Assembly (NCBI RefSeq): GCF_001612685.1
Contig: NZ_BDAY01000020.1
Location: forward strand, 1 to 64,000
Direction: 5' to 3'
Length of the DNA stretch: 64,000 nt
From: Nocardia altamirensis NBRC 108246
Lineage (GTDB): Bacteria; Actinomycetota; Actinomycetes; Mycobacteriales; Mycobacteriaceae
The notes under the pieces are model-generated. The model did no database searches, was not told the DNA's origin, and saw nothing but the letters and a program-made list of their open reading frames with translations. Position numbers and translations under genes: made by a program. Of this stretch, positions 1-8,544 are shown piece after piece; position 1 is the first letter of the stretch, and each line of letters begins with the position of its first letter.

Positions 1-270
1 GGGCGGTGCCGCATCGGGGCGCCGCGCGGTGTGTCCCGGCTCGGGTGCGGCGGAACGCCGGGAGCGACGGCCGGTGCGCTCGTTGTCGACCTTCTCGACG
101 AGATCCTGCACCGTGAGCGGTGCGGCGCCGGGGTCGTCGGTCGCCTCGGTATGGCGGGAGCGCCGAGACGACCGGGAGCCGTCTCGTTCGGTGTTCTCCG
201 CCGTGGGATAGCGCTCCCACGGGGCGCGACCTCCGGGCCGTGGCAAATGCCCGTGCCGATCGTCACCCAC
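1..270 (-). CDS. LCP (LytR-CpsA-Psr) family protein, N-terminal fragment
   Basis: Only the first 90 codons lie in the window; the gene runs off the left edge. The GTG start at 270 has a GAGG Shine-Dalgarno about 7 nt upstream. The visible part is the disordered cytoplasmic N-terminus: a GDDRHGHLPRPGGRAPWERY segment, then a charged Arg/Ser-rich stretch and LTVQDLVEKVD. An APWERY-type opening followed by a 'TVQDL' segment is, as I recall, typical of actinobacterial LCP proteins, which attach arabinogalactan or other glycopolymers to peptidoglycan. No catalytic domain is visible. In M. tuberculosis the LCP gene Rv0822c sits beside the Dus gene Rv0823c, as here, which supports the call. Confidence 0.55.
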   Translation of the reverse strand, partial: MGDDRHGHLPRPGGRAPWERYPTAENTERDGSRSSRRSRHTEATDDPGAAPLTVQDLVEKVDNERTGRRSRRSAAPEPGHTARRPDAAPP

Positions 271-582
271 CAACGAACCTCGCTTTTCGTCTTCGTCGCC
301 GCCTCGGGCCTGACTCGACCGGCATGACCGATTCCGCAATGATAACGATTCCGCCACGGCGAGCCACACGAGTCTGAAATCGAATAGGCCACAGTGTCCT
401 TTTGGATACCCAGTTCGCGGGCGCGATGCCTGGTTATCGACCACCGGCGAGTCGCGCTCGCCCTCCGGCATTCTCGGCTGCGCCGCGCATTTCGAGCCTC
501 CACTGTGCAGGCCTCGGTAGCAGTGCTGCGGGCTGCGGTCGCGCCGACCGCTCGGCACCGGCAGCCGCTGCCGTGCGCGCCC
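271..582. other. Intergenic gap between dus and the LCP gene
   Basis: This is a 312-bp gap between two minus-strand genes. The short open frames on both strands have no recognisable protein and no good ribosome binding site. The segment near 335-365 is AT-richer than its surroundings and probably carries the LCP promoter, but I could not pick a convincing -10/-35 pair. Confidence 0.4.
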
Positions 583-1725
583 TCAGCCGCCGCTGTGCAT
601 CACGTCGGCGCCGTGCGGGACGGCGGGGTCCTCCGGGTCGTCGAGCCAGCCGTGCGGTAGCGCGACCTTGCCGGGGGAGCCCTGTCTGCCGCGCGGGCCC
701 TCGGCGTCTCTGGGGAACGGGGCCGTCGGATCGAGCTGCCCGACAAGGTCTTCCAACTCGGTGAGGTGCGATACCGTCGCGAACGCTCTGCGCAGCTCGG
801 CGCCGACCGGGAAGCCCATCAGATACCAGGCCATGTGCTTGCGTAGGTCGCGCATGGCCTTGTCTTCGCCGAGAAGTTCGGCGAGCAGCGCGCCGTGCCG
901 GTACAGCACCTCGCCGACGCGGCCGAGATCCGGCGCCTCGGGCAGCGGTTGGCCGCGCAGCGCCGCTTGGATTTCGGCGAACAGCCAGGGGCGGCCGAGG
1001 CAGCCGCGGCCGACAACGACTCCGTCACAGCCGGTTTCGTCCATCATCCGCACCGCGTCGGCGGCGGAGAAGATATCGCCGTTGCCGAGCACCGGGATCG
1101 TGGTGACCGCTTCCTTCAGCCGCGCGATGGCCGTCCAGTCGGCCTGGCCCGAGTAGCGCTGCGCCGCGGTCCTTGCGTGCAGCGCAACCGCTTGCGCGCC
1201 TTCGGCTTCCGCGATGCGGCCTGCGTCGAGGTAGGTCAGGTGCTCGTCATCGATGCCGATGCGGAACTTCACCGTCACCGGCACGCCCGCCGGTTCGGCC
1301 GCGCGCACCATGGCGCGCACGATCTGGCGGAACAGCTCGCGCTTGTAGGGCAGCGCGGCACCGCCGCCGAGCCGGGTGACCTTCGGTACCGGGCAGCCGA
1401 AGTTCATGTCGATGTGATCGGCCATGCCCTCGCCGACGATGATCCGCACGGCCTCGCCGAGCGTGGCCGGGTCTACGCCGTAGAGCTGCATCGATCGCGG
1501 CGACTCGTCCGCGTCGAACGACATCATGTCCAGCGTTTTCTCGTTGCGCTCGACCACCGCCCGCGCGGTGATCATCTCGCAGACATAGATCGAGGTCGGG
1601 CTGCCGAATTCGCGGCACAGCTTGCGGAACGCCAGGTTCGTGATGCCCGCCATCGGCGCGAGCACCACCGCAGGATCGACCGGATACGGCCCGATCCGCA
1701 AGCTGGTCGTCGCCTCGGAAGTCAT
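583..1725 (-). CDS. dusB: tRNA-dihydrouridine synthase (DusB/NifR3 family)
   Basis: Flavoprotein that reduces uridine to dihydrouridine in the tRNA D-loop using FMN and NADPH. The protein is 380 aa, the usual family length. APMAGITN (about residues 23-30) is the FMN-binding start of the TIM barrel. The catalytic Cys is Cys111 in MNFGCPVPKV. VKFRIG, HART, GNGDIFS and GVVVGRGCLGRPW follow in the expected order. The frame is open further upstream, to 1863, but the ATG at 1725 places the conserved RIGPYPVDPAVVLAPMAG near the N-terminus as in relatives; a GTG two codons earlier is an alternative. It neighbours the LCP gene, as in M. tuberculosis Rv0822c-Rv0823c. Confidence 0.93.
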   Translation of the reverse strand: MTSEATTSLRIGPYPVDPAVVLAPMAGITNLAFRKLCREFGSPTSIYVCEMITARAVVERNEKTLDMMSFDADESPRSMQLYGVDPATLGEAVRIIVGEGMADHIDMNFGCPVPKVTRLGGGAALPYKRELFRQIVRAMVRAAEPAGVPVTVKFRIGIDDEHLTYLDAGRIAEAEGAQAVALHARTAAQRYSGQADWTAIARLKEAVTTIPVLGNGDIFSAADAVRMMDETGCDGVVVGRGCLGRPWLFAEIQAALRGQPLPEAPDLGRVGEVLYRHGALLAELLGEDKAMRDLRKHMAWYLMGFPVGAELRRAFATVSHLTELEDLVGQLDPTAPFPRDAEGPRGRQGSPGKVALPHGWLDDPEDPAVPHGADVMHSGG

Positions 1726-1902
1726 CGTCACGCCGTCCAGTGTCTCATTTCCGCACGTAAGGAGCCTGCCGGGGTCGCTGCTCCGGCAGCTCGCCTCGGT
1801 GTCCATCCGTTGAGCCATGCGGGCGGGTCTGCCCCTTCGCACGACGCGCCGATGACACGCCACGGCGGAATATCCGGGCAGCGGGCCTGGGTTCGGCTTC
1901 GT

Positions 1903-2721
1903 ATGAAGATCGGTATCAGCACGTTCCTGACCGACGAGGGGATCAGCGGACCGCGGCTCGGCCTCGCGTTGGAAGATCGCGGGTTCGAATCACTCTTCCT
2001 CGCTGAGCATTCCCACATTCCGGCTAGCAGACAGACCCCGTATCCGGACGGCGGTGAGCTGCCGAGGCCGTACTTCCGCACGCTGGATCCGTTCGTCGCA
2101 CTCAGTGCCGTCGCGGCGGTGACTCAGCGGCTGATCCTGGGGACCGGGGTCACCTTGCTCATCCAGCGTGACCTGATCCACACGGCCAAGGAGGTCGCCA
2201 CTCTCGACCTGATCTCCAACGGGCGCGTCGTCTTCGGGGTCGGCGCAGGCTGGAACCGCGAGGAGATGGCCAATCACGGCACCGACCCACGCACCCGCGG
2301 CGCACTGCTGGACGAACAGCTCGAGGCCATCCTGGCGATCTGGACCAACGATCTGGCCGAATACCACGGCCGCTTCATCGATTTCGATCCGATATACGCC
2401 TGGCCGAAGCCGGTGCAGCGGCCGCATCCGCCGATCTTCGTCGGCGGCGGGGAGGCTGCGGCCAAGCGAGCGATCCGGCACGGTTTCGGCTGGATACCCG
2501 GCGGGGTGTCCGATCCGGCGGAGGTGCCTGCGCAGCTCGCGCTGCTCGACGGACACGATCTGCCTGTCTCCGTCGGCATCGCGCCCGACCCTGCCCTCAT
2601 CGACGCCTACGCCGAGGCGGGGGTGGAACGCGTGACGTTCTTCCTGCCGACTCGCCCGGAAGCGGAATCGCTCACCGCGCTCGACGAATTCGCGAAGGTG
2701 GCCGATCAGTACCTCGGATAG
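1903..2721 (+). CDS. F420-dependent LLM-class oxidoreductase (TIGR03619-like)
   Basis: The 272-aa TIM-barrel protein resembles the luciferase-like monooxygenase/F420-dependent reductase family. Visible features are MKIGISTFLTDEG at the N-terminus, LFLAEHSHIP, the conserved DLISNGRVVFGVGAGWNREE segment (quoted in part by role) and a PIFVGGGEAAAKRA segment that in relatives contacts the cofactor phosphate. The ATG at 1903 is the first codon consistent with the family N-terminus; the same frame is open far upstream only because it lies antisense to dus. Substrate unknown. It is a single gene that converges with the SDR operon downstream. Confidence 0.85.
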   Translation: MKIGISTFLTDEGISGPRLGLALEDRGFESLFLAEHSHIPASRQTPYPDGGELPRPYFRTLDPFVALSAVAAVTQRLILGTGVTLLIQRDLIHTAKEVATLDLISNGRVVFGVGAGWNREEMANHGTDPRTRGALLDEQLEAILAIWTNDLAEYHGRFIDFDPIYAWPKPVQRPHPPIFVGGGEAAAKRAIRHGFGWIPGGVSDPAEVPAQLALLDGHDLPVSVGIAPDPALIDAYAEAGVERVTFFLPTRPEAESLTALDEFAKVADQYLG

Positions 2722-2728
2722 CAGGCGC

Positions 2729-2811
2729 GGGCCGGTCGCGGCTCATCCGTCGACCGGCCCACACCGAGGCTGAGTGAGCATACGGAATCCGGCACCCCCG
2801 CAGCCGGATTC
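2729..2811. terminator. Two hairpins between convergent genes
   Basis: Hairpin 1 has stem GGGCCGGTCG at 2729-2738 pairing with CGACCGGCCC at 2751-2760. Hairpin 2 has GAATCCGGC at 2785-2793 pairing with GCCGGATTC at 2803-2811. They fill the gap between the plus-strand oxidoreductase and the minus-strand SDR and probably terminate transcription from both sides. Neither has a long T-tract, as is common in high-GC actinobacteria. Confidence 0.55.
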
Positions 2812-2824
2812 ACCCGACCGAGGC

Positions 2825-3703
2825 TCAGCCGAGTTCGGGAAGCCGGTCGGCCAGGTCGGCCAGTTCCCACGGACCGGCCGTCTCGATGGTCTGTGCGGCG
2901 GTCCAGCCGTTGAGCACCGAGATCGCGCCGCCCTGCACCGCGAACACCTTGCCGGTGATCGGGCACTTCTCCTGCGCGAGGTAGCCGACGATGGGCGAAA
3001 TGTTTTCCGGGGCAAAGGCATCGAACTCGCCATCGGGCACCTCCTCGGCGAACATCGCGCCCATGCCAGGGGTCGCCAGGGTGAGCCGGGTCCTGGCGAC
3101 CGGAGCAATCGCGTTGGCGCGCACGCCGTATCGCTCGAGCTCGAGCGCGGCCACTTGAGTCATCGCCGCGATCCCCGCCTTTGCCGCGCCGTAGTTCGCC
3201 TGGCCGGGGTTGGGCATGAACGTGCCGGACGCGGAGGCGGTGTTGATCACCGAGGCGGCGACCTGTTTGCCTGCCTTCGACTGGTCCTTCCAGTACGCGG
3301 CAGCGTGGTGCAGCACTGCGAAATGGCCCTTGAGGTGTACCGCGATCACCGAATCCCATTGCGCCTCATCCATGGTGGCGATGAACGCGTCCCGCAGGAT
3401 GCCTGCGTTGTTGACCAGGACGTCCAGCCCGCCGAAGGTGCTGATCGCCCGCTCGACCAGGCCTTGCGCGCCGGCCCATTCGGCGATGTTCGCGGTGTCA
3501 GCGACCGCGCGCCCGCCCGCGGCGATGATCTCCTCGACCACCTGCTGTGCGGGCCCGGCGTCGGCGCCGCTGCCCTCGTTGTCGCCGCCGAGGTCGTTGA
3601 CCACGACGGCGGCGCCTTCGGCGGCCAGCAGCAGCGCGTGTGCCCTGCCGATGCCGCGGCCTGCGCCGGTGATGATGGCGACGCGTCCGTCCAGCGAACC
3701 CAT
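2825..3703 (-). CDS. SDR family oxidoreductase, last gene of thiolase/MaoC operon
   Basis: Classical short-chain dehydrogenase of 292 aa. The NAD(P)-binding TGAGRGIG motif is at residues 12-19, NNAG is in LVNNAGILRD, a catalytic Ser lies in NTASASG and the Tyr-Lys pair is in NYGAAKAG. An AAGGA Shine-Dalgarno precedes the ATG at 3703. It is the last of four co-directional genes (MaoC, thiolase, SRPBCC, SDR). By analogy with peroxisomal type multifunctional enzymes, a role as a 3-hydroxyacyl-CoA dehydrogenase in a beta-oxidation-like cycle is likely, but the substrate is not known. Confidence 0.88.
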   Translation of the reverse strand: MGSLDGRVAIITGAGRGIGRAHALLLAAEGAAVVVNDLGGDNEGSGADAGPAQQVVEEIIAAGGRAVADTANIAEWAGAQGLVERAISTFGGLDVLVNNAGILRDAFIATMDEAQWDSVIAVHLKGHFAVLHHAAAYWKDQSKAGKQVAASVINTASASGTFMPNPGQANYGAAKAGIAAMTQVAALELERYGVRANAIAPVARTRLTLATPGMGAMFAEEVPDGEFDAFAPENISPIVGYLAQEKCPITGKVFAVQGGAISVLNGWTAAQTIETAGPWELADLADRLPELG

Positions 3704-3729
3704 GTCGTTCCTTTCGAAGAGGGGAGCGG

Positions 3730-4164
3730 TCAGGCGAGCAGACCGGCGAGGTTGGTGAGGGAGGCGTCGAGTTCCTTGGTGGCGGCGCGCTCGACCGCGG
3801 CGCCGATGGCGCCGACCATCATCTGGCTGACGAACTCGGCGTCGATGGTGACCAGTGCGCCTGCCGCGCCGGCCGGCGCGACGGTGAGCGTGAAGCTGAT
3901 CTGCGCCCCGGCCATTCCGGTGCCGGAGAACTTCGTCGAGTTCGGGGCGTCGTACTCCTCGACGGTGAAGGTGATGGTGTTGGCCATCCCCATGATGGTG
4001 AGCACCTCGGTCATGGTGGCGCCGGTGGACAGCTGCGCAGGCGGCTGCTCTTTCCACTTGGTGTGCACGGTCAGCCACTCCTCGAAGCGGCTCGGGTCGG
4101 ACAGCACCGCCCACACCTTCTCCTGTGCGACCGGAAACTCCTTGGAAACCTTGGCCTGTGCCAT
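3730..4164 (-). CDS. SRPBCC family protein
   Basis: 144-aa START/Bet v1-like (SRPBCC) protein that opens with KVSKEFPVAQEKVWAVLSDP, the typical first strand and helix. The C-terminal long helix (VERAATKELDASLTNLAGLL) closes the hydrophobic pocket in this fold. The ATG at 4164 lies 17 nt after the thiolase stop, so the two are probably cotranscribed. Such proteins bind lipids or polyketides. Its place between a SCP2-type thiolase and an SDR suggests it handles the acyl substrate of this pathway; this is inference. Confidence 0.82.
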   Translation of the reverse strand: MAQAKVSKEFPVAQEKVWAVLSDPSRFEEWLTVHTKWKEQPPAQLSTGATMTEVLTIMGMANTITFTVEEYDAPNSTKFSGTGMAGAQISFTLTVAPAGAAGALVTIDAEFVSQMMVGAIGAAVERAATKELDASLTNLAGLLA

Positions 4165-4181
4165 AGCGGTTCTCCTTTTCT

Positions 4182-5381
4182 TCAGCGTTGGGCAGGCCGG
4201 TAGGCGGTGACGAATGCCGCGCCGCCGAGGCCGATGTTGTGGGCGAGTGCGACTTTCGCGCCGTCGACCTGACGAGCCTCGGCTGCACCGCGCAATTGCC
4301 AGGTGAGTTCGGCACATTGGGCGAGGCCGGTGGCGCCGAGAGGGTGGCCCTTGGAGATCAGACCGCCGGACGGATTGACCACCCAGCGGCCGCCGTAGGT
4401 GGTGTCCTCGGCATCGACGAGCTTGTGGCCATCGCCCTCGCCGCACAGGCCGAGCGCCTCGTAGGTGAGCAGCTCGTTGGGCGAGAAGCAGTCGTGCAGT
4501 TCGATGACATCGAGGTCGTCGGGTCCGATCTCGGCCTGCTCGTACACCTTTCGGGCCGCGGCGGCGGTCATGTCGACGCCGACCAGCGAGCGCGCGGTCT
4601 TCGTGGCGAAGGTGGATTCGAGGTCGCTCACCATCGCCTGGCCGACGATCTCGACCGCCCGGTCGGCGAGGTCGTGCTCGTCGACGAAGCGTTCGCTGGC
4701 CAGCACCGCGGCGCCGGACCCGTCCGAGGTCGGTGAGCACTGCAGCCGGGTCAGGCCGAGCGGCTCGTACACCATTTTCGCGGCGTTGATCTCGTCGAGC
4801 GTGTACACGTCGCGGAACTGCGCGTACGGATTGTTCGCCGAATGCCGGTGGTTCTTCTCGGCGATCTTGGCGAAATGCGCAGGGGTGGAGCCGTACTGCT
4901 CCGTGTGCTCGAGGCCCGCCGCGCCGAACATCCACGGCGCCACCGGCATCGCGAAGTCCCGCAACTGGGCCAGCGCCTCGATGTGGCGCAGCAGCGGCTG
5001 TTCCCGATCGTTGTAACCGGCTTGCAGCGAACCGGATTGCATCTTCTCGAAGCCGAGGGCCATGGCGCAGTCGGCAAGGCCGCCGCGAATCGCCCTGGCG
5101 GCCAAGTACAGCGCCGAGGTTCCGGTGGAGCAGTTGTTGTTGACATTGACCACCGGCAGCCCGGTCAGCCCGAGCTCGTAGATGGCGCGTTGCCCGCTGG
5201 TCGAATCGCCGTAGACGTAGCCGACATACGCTTCCTGGACCTGGTCGTAGCGGATGCCCGCGTCGGCAAGCGCGTTGCCGCCGGACTCCCGCGCCATCGC
5301 CGGATAGTCCCAGTCCGCGCGGCGGCCGGGCTTCTCGAACTTCGTCATGCCGACACCGATGACGAAAACCCTGTTGCTCAT
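4182..5381 (-). CDS. SCP2-type thiolase / lipid-transfer acetyl-CoA acetyltransferase
   Basis: 399-aa thiolase-fold enzyme of the SCP2/Ltp group. Visible catalytic motifs are Cys84 in [20 protein letters not shown] in the C-terminal half and KGHPLGATG near the end, so a full thiolase triad is present, unlike some aldolase-type Ltp proteins. No DUF35 partner gene is adjacent. The gene overlaps the MaoC stop by 4 nt (ATGA, 5378-5381), showing translational coupling, and is followed 17 nt later by SRPBCC. The likely role is thiolytic cleavage of a 3-oxoacyl-CoA of a steroid side chain, branched fatty acid or similar; the substrate is inferred only. Confidence 0.88.
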   Translation of the reverse strand: MSNRVFVIGVGMTKFEKPGRRADWDYPAMARESGGNALADAGIRYDQVQEAYVGYVYGDSTSGQRAIYELGLTGLPVVNVNNNCSTGTSALYLAARAIRGGLADCAMALGFEKMQSGSLQAGYNDREQPLLRHIEALAQLRDFAMPVAPWMFGAAGLEHTEQYGSTPAHFAKIAEKNHRHSANNPYAQFRDVYTLDEINAAKMVYEPLGLTRLQCSPTSDGSGAAVLASERFVDEHDLADRAVEIVGQAMVSDLESTFATKTARSLVGVDMTAAAARKVYEQAEIGPDDLDVIELHDCFSPNELLTYEALGLCGEGDGHKLVDAEDTTYGGRWVVNPSGGLISKGHPLGATGLAQCAELTWQLRGAAEARQVDGAKVALAHNIGLGGAAFVTAYRPAQR

Positions 5382-6274
5382 ATCGATTCCTTGTCCACTG
5401 GTTGTTCGAACTCCGCGAGCCCGTCCTTGATGACGAATTTGTCGCTGTCGGACCAGGTTTCGAAGAGATAGCGGTCGCGCCCGTCGTGGCTGCTGGTTGC
5501 CCACACCGCGGTGGTGACGGTCTGTCCGGGAAAGGCGGGTGAACTCAACCGCACCGCAAGCCGTTTGAGCCTGGCCGGGTCGTCCGGGCTGACGCGGGTG
5601 ATCAGCCCGTGCGACAGCATCGCGATGGTGCACAGGCCGTGGATGATGATGCCGGGCAAGCCCATCGCCTTGGCGAAATCGTCGTCGAGGTGAATCGGCA
5701 TCGGATCGCCCGCCGCGTCGGCGTAGCGAAAGGTCTGGTCCGCGTCGAAGGTGTGCGCCATGGTGAAGTCCGGTTCGCGTGCCCGCAGCTGCTCATCGAA
5801 TCCGTGCGCCGGACTCGGCTCGCCACGCCTGCCGTCGAAGACACCGCCGCGGAAGAAGCCCACGAAGAACTGTTCGTTGACGAGGTCGCCCGCGTCCCGG
5901 CTGTGCGTCTCGATGTGCGCGGTGACCACCACGCCCGAGGATTTGCCCTCGATGCCGATCGGCCTTGCCCGCACCTCGAGCGTCTCACCCGGCTGGATCG
6001 GCCGATGGAAACGGAAGTCGTGCTCGCCGTGCAGGATCCGCAACATCAGGTCGTCGGGCACCACCGACATCGCGGCGTCGGCCATCGGCACCATGATCGG
6101 CACGACCGCGAAAACCGGTGGCGCATAGACACCGTCGGTGTGCTGCCGGATCGGATCGTTGGTCGCCGCCGCATACGCGATCGTGCGTGCCCGATCCGCC
6201 GTGAACATCTCCTGCCCGCCCCAGACGCCCAACCGTTCGGGGCGGAAGTCGGATCCGTCGCTCACTGGTATCAC
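5378..6274 (-). CDS. MaoC family dehydratase (double hotdog enoyl-CoA hydratase 2)
   Basis: 298-aa protein with an N-terminal hotdog half and a C-terminal hydratase half. The latter carries [10 protein letters not shown] followed by GLPGIIIHG, corresponding to the hydratase 2 motif, with the catalytic Asp and His kept and the usual Asn replaced by Met. The start is a GTG at 6274 behind GGGAGG; a second GTG lies three codons later. It is the first gene of the MaoC-thiolase-SRPBCC-SDR operon and is divergent from an AraC-type regulator 155 bp away. Probably hydrates a trans-2-enoyl-CoA in the same pathway as the thiolase. Confidence 0.87.
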   Translation of the reverse strand: MIPVSDGSDFRPERLGVWGGQEMFTADRARTIAYAAATNDPIRQHTDGVYAPPVFAVVPIMVPMADAAMSVVPDDLMLRILHGEHDFRFHRPIQPGETLEVRARPIGIEGKSSGVVVTAHIETHSRDAGDLVNEQFFVGFFRGGVFDGRRGEPSPAHGFDEQLRAREPDFTMAHTFDADQTFRYADAAGDPMPIHLDDDFAKAMGLPGIIIHGLCTIAMLSHGLITRVSPDDPARLKRLAVRLSSPAFPGQTVTTAVWATSSHDGRDRYLFETWSDSDKFVIKDGLAEFEQPVDKESI

Positions 6275-6429
6275 ACCTGTCCTCCCTGGTCGGCGTCGTT
6301 GCCTACCGCATCAACGCTAGGAATCGGCGGGCGCGGCCGGGATGACCGCGCTGCGCTCGTTCCGTGACCGCCGCGCTCACCTCATCCGGCCTGGTAGGTT
6401 CGCCTCGACCAGTGACGCAGGAGGTCGGG

Positions 6430-7464
6430 GTGGCGGCAAGGACGGTGCCGATCGACTTCGTGCGCTCCGCCGTCGCCACCGCCCAGCGCCAGGGCGTCGA
6501 CATCGAGCAGCTGTTGCACAGCGTCGGCGTCGCACCGGAGCTGCTCGGGCAGGATCGGGCGCGGGTGACCGTCGACCAGATGGCCGCCACCGTGCGGGAG
6601 CTGTGGCGGATCAGCGACGACGAGCTGTTCGGCCTCGGTCCGGCCCCTGTCCCGCGCGGTTCGATCCGGCTGGTCGGCTTCGGCCTCGTCGCCTGCCCCG
6701 ATCTCGGCGCGGCGATCCGACGCTTCGGCGAATATCAGCGCCTACTACCCGGCTTGCCGCCGACGGCGGTCACCAGTACTGGCGGACGCACCAGGGCCAC
6801 CCTCGACACCAGTGTGTTCGTGGCGGGAGAGGAACTGCTCACCGTCTTCCTGCTCGCCGCGATGCACCGGATCGTGTCCTGGGGCATCGGTCGCCGAGTT
6901 GCCTTGCACCAGGTGGAATTTCCGTATCAGCGACCGCGCAATATCGACGACTACGACCTGGTGTTCGCTGCCCCGCTGGTCTTCGACGCGGCCACCGCGG
7001 CCATCACGTTCGACACCGAACTCCTCGCCGCGCCGCTGACGCGCACCGAAGACGACCTGATCGAGTGGACGCGCAACGCACCGGTCGACGTACTGTCCCG
7101 GCGCGACTACGGAACGTCGCTCGCCGAACAGGTGCGCAAGATCCTCGCGCGCGGACTCGGCGGCGACCGAGGAGCGGCCGGGACAGGTGAGCGCTGGCCG
7201 ACCGCGGACGAGGTCGCCAAGCGACTGGCCATGAGCCCACAGACGGTGCGCCGCAAGCTCGGTGAAGAAGGCACCTCGATCACCCAGATCCGCGAGGACA
7301 TCCTGCGTGACGCGGCGGTGGCCAGCCTGGTGCGCGGCGACGAGACGGTCGAGGCGCTCTCGGCCCGGCTCGGCTTCTCCGAACCGAGCGCCTTCCGGCG
7401 TGCGTTCCGCCGCTGGACCGGTAGCCCGCCCGGCTCCTATCGCCGGGTCGTCCCGGACAGCTGA
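6430..7464 (+). CDS. AraC family transcriptional regulator with Arabinose_bd-type N-terminal domain
   Basis: 344-aa regulator. Residues about 1-215 resemble the ligand domain found in OruR/ArgR-like AraC proteins. The C-terminal 100 residues hold the two helix-turn-helix units: ADEVAKRLAMSPQTVRRKL, then a second unit ending ALSARLGFSEPSAFRRAFRRW, the AraC signature. The GTG at 6430 is chosen because AGGAGGT lies 5 nt upstream, although the frame is open to 6364. It is divergent from the MaoC-thiolase operon, so it most likely controls that operon and itself from the shared intergenic region (6275-6429). The inducer is unknown. Confidence 0.87.
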   Translation: MAARTVPIDFVRSAVATAQRQGVDIEQLLHSVGVAPELLGQDRARVTVDQMAATVRELWRISDDELFGLGPAPVPRGSIRLVGFGLVACPDLGAAIRRFGEYQRLLPGLPPTAVTSTGGRTRATLDTSVFVAGEELLTVFLLAAMHRIVSWGIGRRVALHQVEFPYQRPRNIDDYDLVFAAPLVFDAATAAITFDTELLAAPLTRTEDDLIEWTRNAPVDVLSRRDYGTSLAEQVRKILARGLGGDRGAAGTGERWPTADEVAKRLAMSPQTVRRKLGEEGTSITQIREDILRDAAVASLVRGDETVEALSARLGFSEPSAFRRAFRRWTGSPPGSYRRVVPDS

Positions 7465-7467
7465 CCC

Positions 7468-8358
7468 CTACAGGTCGCGAACGCGGCGGTGGTACTTCTC
7501 CCTGATCTCGGGATCGGGCTGCGCGTATGCCGTTGTCGCCCCGGTCTTTCGCGCGACGAACAGCTGGGCACGGTAGGGCAGGAACTGCGCGGACTTGATG
7601 ATCGCGGACAGTCGGCGCGGCACCGTCACCAACGGCTTGTCCTGTACCACGGTCCGCACGATCGCCTGTGCGACATCCTCGGGATCGACGGTGGTCATCG
7701 GCTCGATCCAGCTCGGCATGTTCGCACCGGCGGACAGCTCGGTGCGCACGATGCCTGGCAGCACCGCCGAGACCCGGATGCCGTGTTCCTTCAACTCCAG
7801 ATGCAGCGCCGAGGTGAAACCGATCACCGCGTGCTTGGTCGCGCAGTAGGTGGCCAGCCCCGGAAAGCCTTGGGTGCCTGCGAGGGACGCGATGTTGATG
7901 AGGTGCCCGTTGCGCTGATCCGCCCCTGCTGCCTTGGCGCGCGCCAGGAAGCGTTTGGTGGCCAGCCGCGAACCGGTGATCACCGCACGCAGGTTGATGT
8001 CGACGATCCGGTCGGTCATCGCCTCGTCCTCGTCGGCGAACAGCCCGGTCGGCATGATGCCCGCGTTGTTCACGAGCACATCCAGTGGGCCGAGCTCCTT
8101 TTCGAGGGCGTCGAGGAACGCGGCGAACGACGCGCGGTCGGTGACGTTCAGCGGAAGTCCGATGATCTTCGCGTCCGGGTCGGCGCCGAGCTCGGCCGCG
8201 GTCTTGGCGACTAGCTCCACATCGATGTCGCCGATCGCGACCGCGGCGCCGGCGCCGAGGAACGCCTCAGCGGTGGCCTTGCCGATGCCGCGGGCGCCGC
8301 CCGTGATCGCGACGACCTGTCCGGTGAGCGCGGGGCCGTCCTTCGGTGCACTGGTCAT
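7468..8358 (-). CDS. SDR family NAD(P)-dependent oxidoreductase
   Basis: 296-aa classical SDR with TGGARGIG near residue 20, VNNAGIMPTG, and the catalytic NIASLAG and YCATK motifs. The C-terminal extension is rich in basic residues (VARKTGATTAYAQPDPEIREKYHRRVRDL region), as in the mycobacterial Rv0765c/Rv0484c-like SDRs. The stop is only 3 nt from the convergent AraC stop. It lies 186 bp downstream of the acyl-CoA dehydrogenase on the same strand, so cotranscription is possible. Substrate unknown. Confidence 0.86.
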   Translation of the reverse strand: MTSAPKDGPALTGQVVAITGGARGIGKATAEAFLGAGAAVAIGDIDVELVAKTAAELGADPDAKIIGLPLNVTDRASFAAFLDALEKELGPLDVLVNNAGIMPTGLFADEDEAMTDRIVDINLRAVITGSRLATKRFLARAKAAGADQRNGHLINIASLAGTQGFPGLATYCATKHAVIGFTSALHLELKEHGIRVSAVLPGIVRTELSAGANMPSWIEPMTTVDPEDVAQAIVRTVVQDKPLVTVPRRLSAIIKSAQFLPYRAQLFVARKTGATTAYAQPDPEIREKYHRRVRDL

Positions 8359-8374
8359 GTTCTCGGCCTTCCTG

Positions 8375-8440
8375 TTTCGGCGTCGATCGAGTGCTGCCGG
8401 TCGGCCTCGATCGGGTGCGGCCGGTCGGGATCGGTCATCC
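8375..8440. repeat. Short degenerate tandem repeat between SDR and acyl-CoA dehydrogenase
   Basis: About two and a half imperfect copies of a 24-bp unit containing CGGTCGGCCTCGATCGGGTG lie in the 186-bp gap. No protein-coding potential is visible. It is probably simple-sequence drift in a GC-rich spacer. Confidence 0.35.
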
Positions 8441-8544
8441 GCAGCCGAACAGAGCCGCCGGCCTGGTGCGCCGCACTGCTCCAGTGTCGACGCAACAGGC
8501 CTGCGCGTCGGCGGATTCGCCCATCACGATGTGGTGGAGTCGGA

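Noticed and set aside
330..365. Fur/Zur-like box (TGATAACGATT) before the LCP gene
   Set aside because: Too weak a match to any consensus and not symmetric; no metal gene nearby.
895..1902. Long plus-strand open frame upstream of the F420 oxidoreductase
   Set aside because: It runs antisense to dusB with Arg/His-rich, non-family sequence; the real gene begins at the ATG at 1903.
3704..4315. Minus-strand open frame extending the SDR gene upstream
   Set aside because: The SDR begins at 3703 behind an AAGGA site; the extension overlaps the SRPBCC gene in another frame and is Arg/Gln-rich noise.
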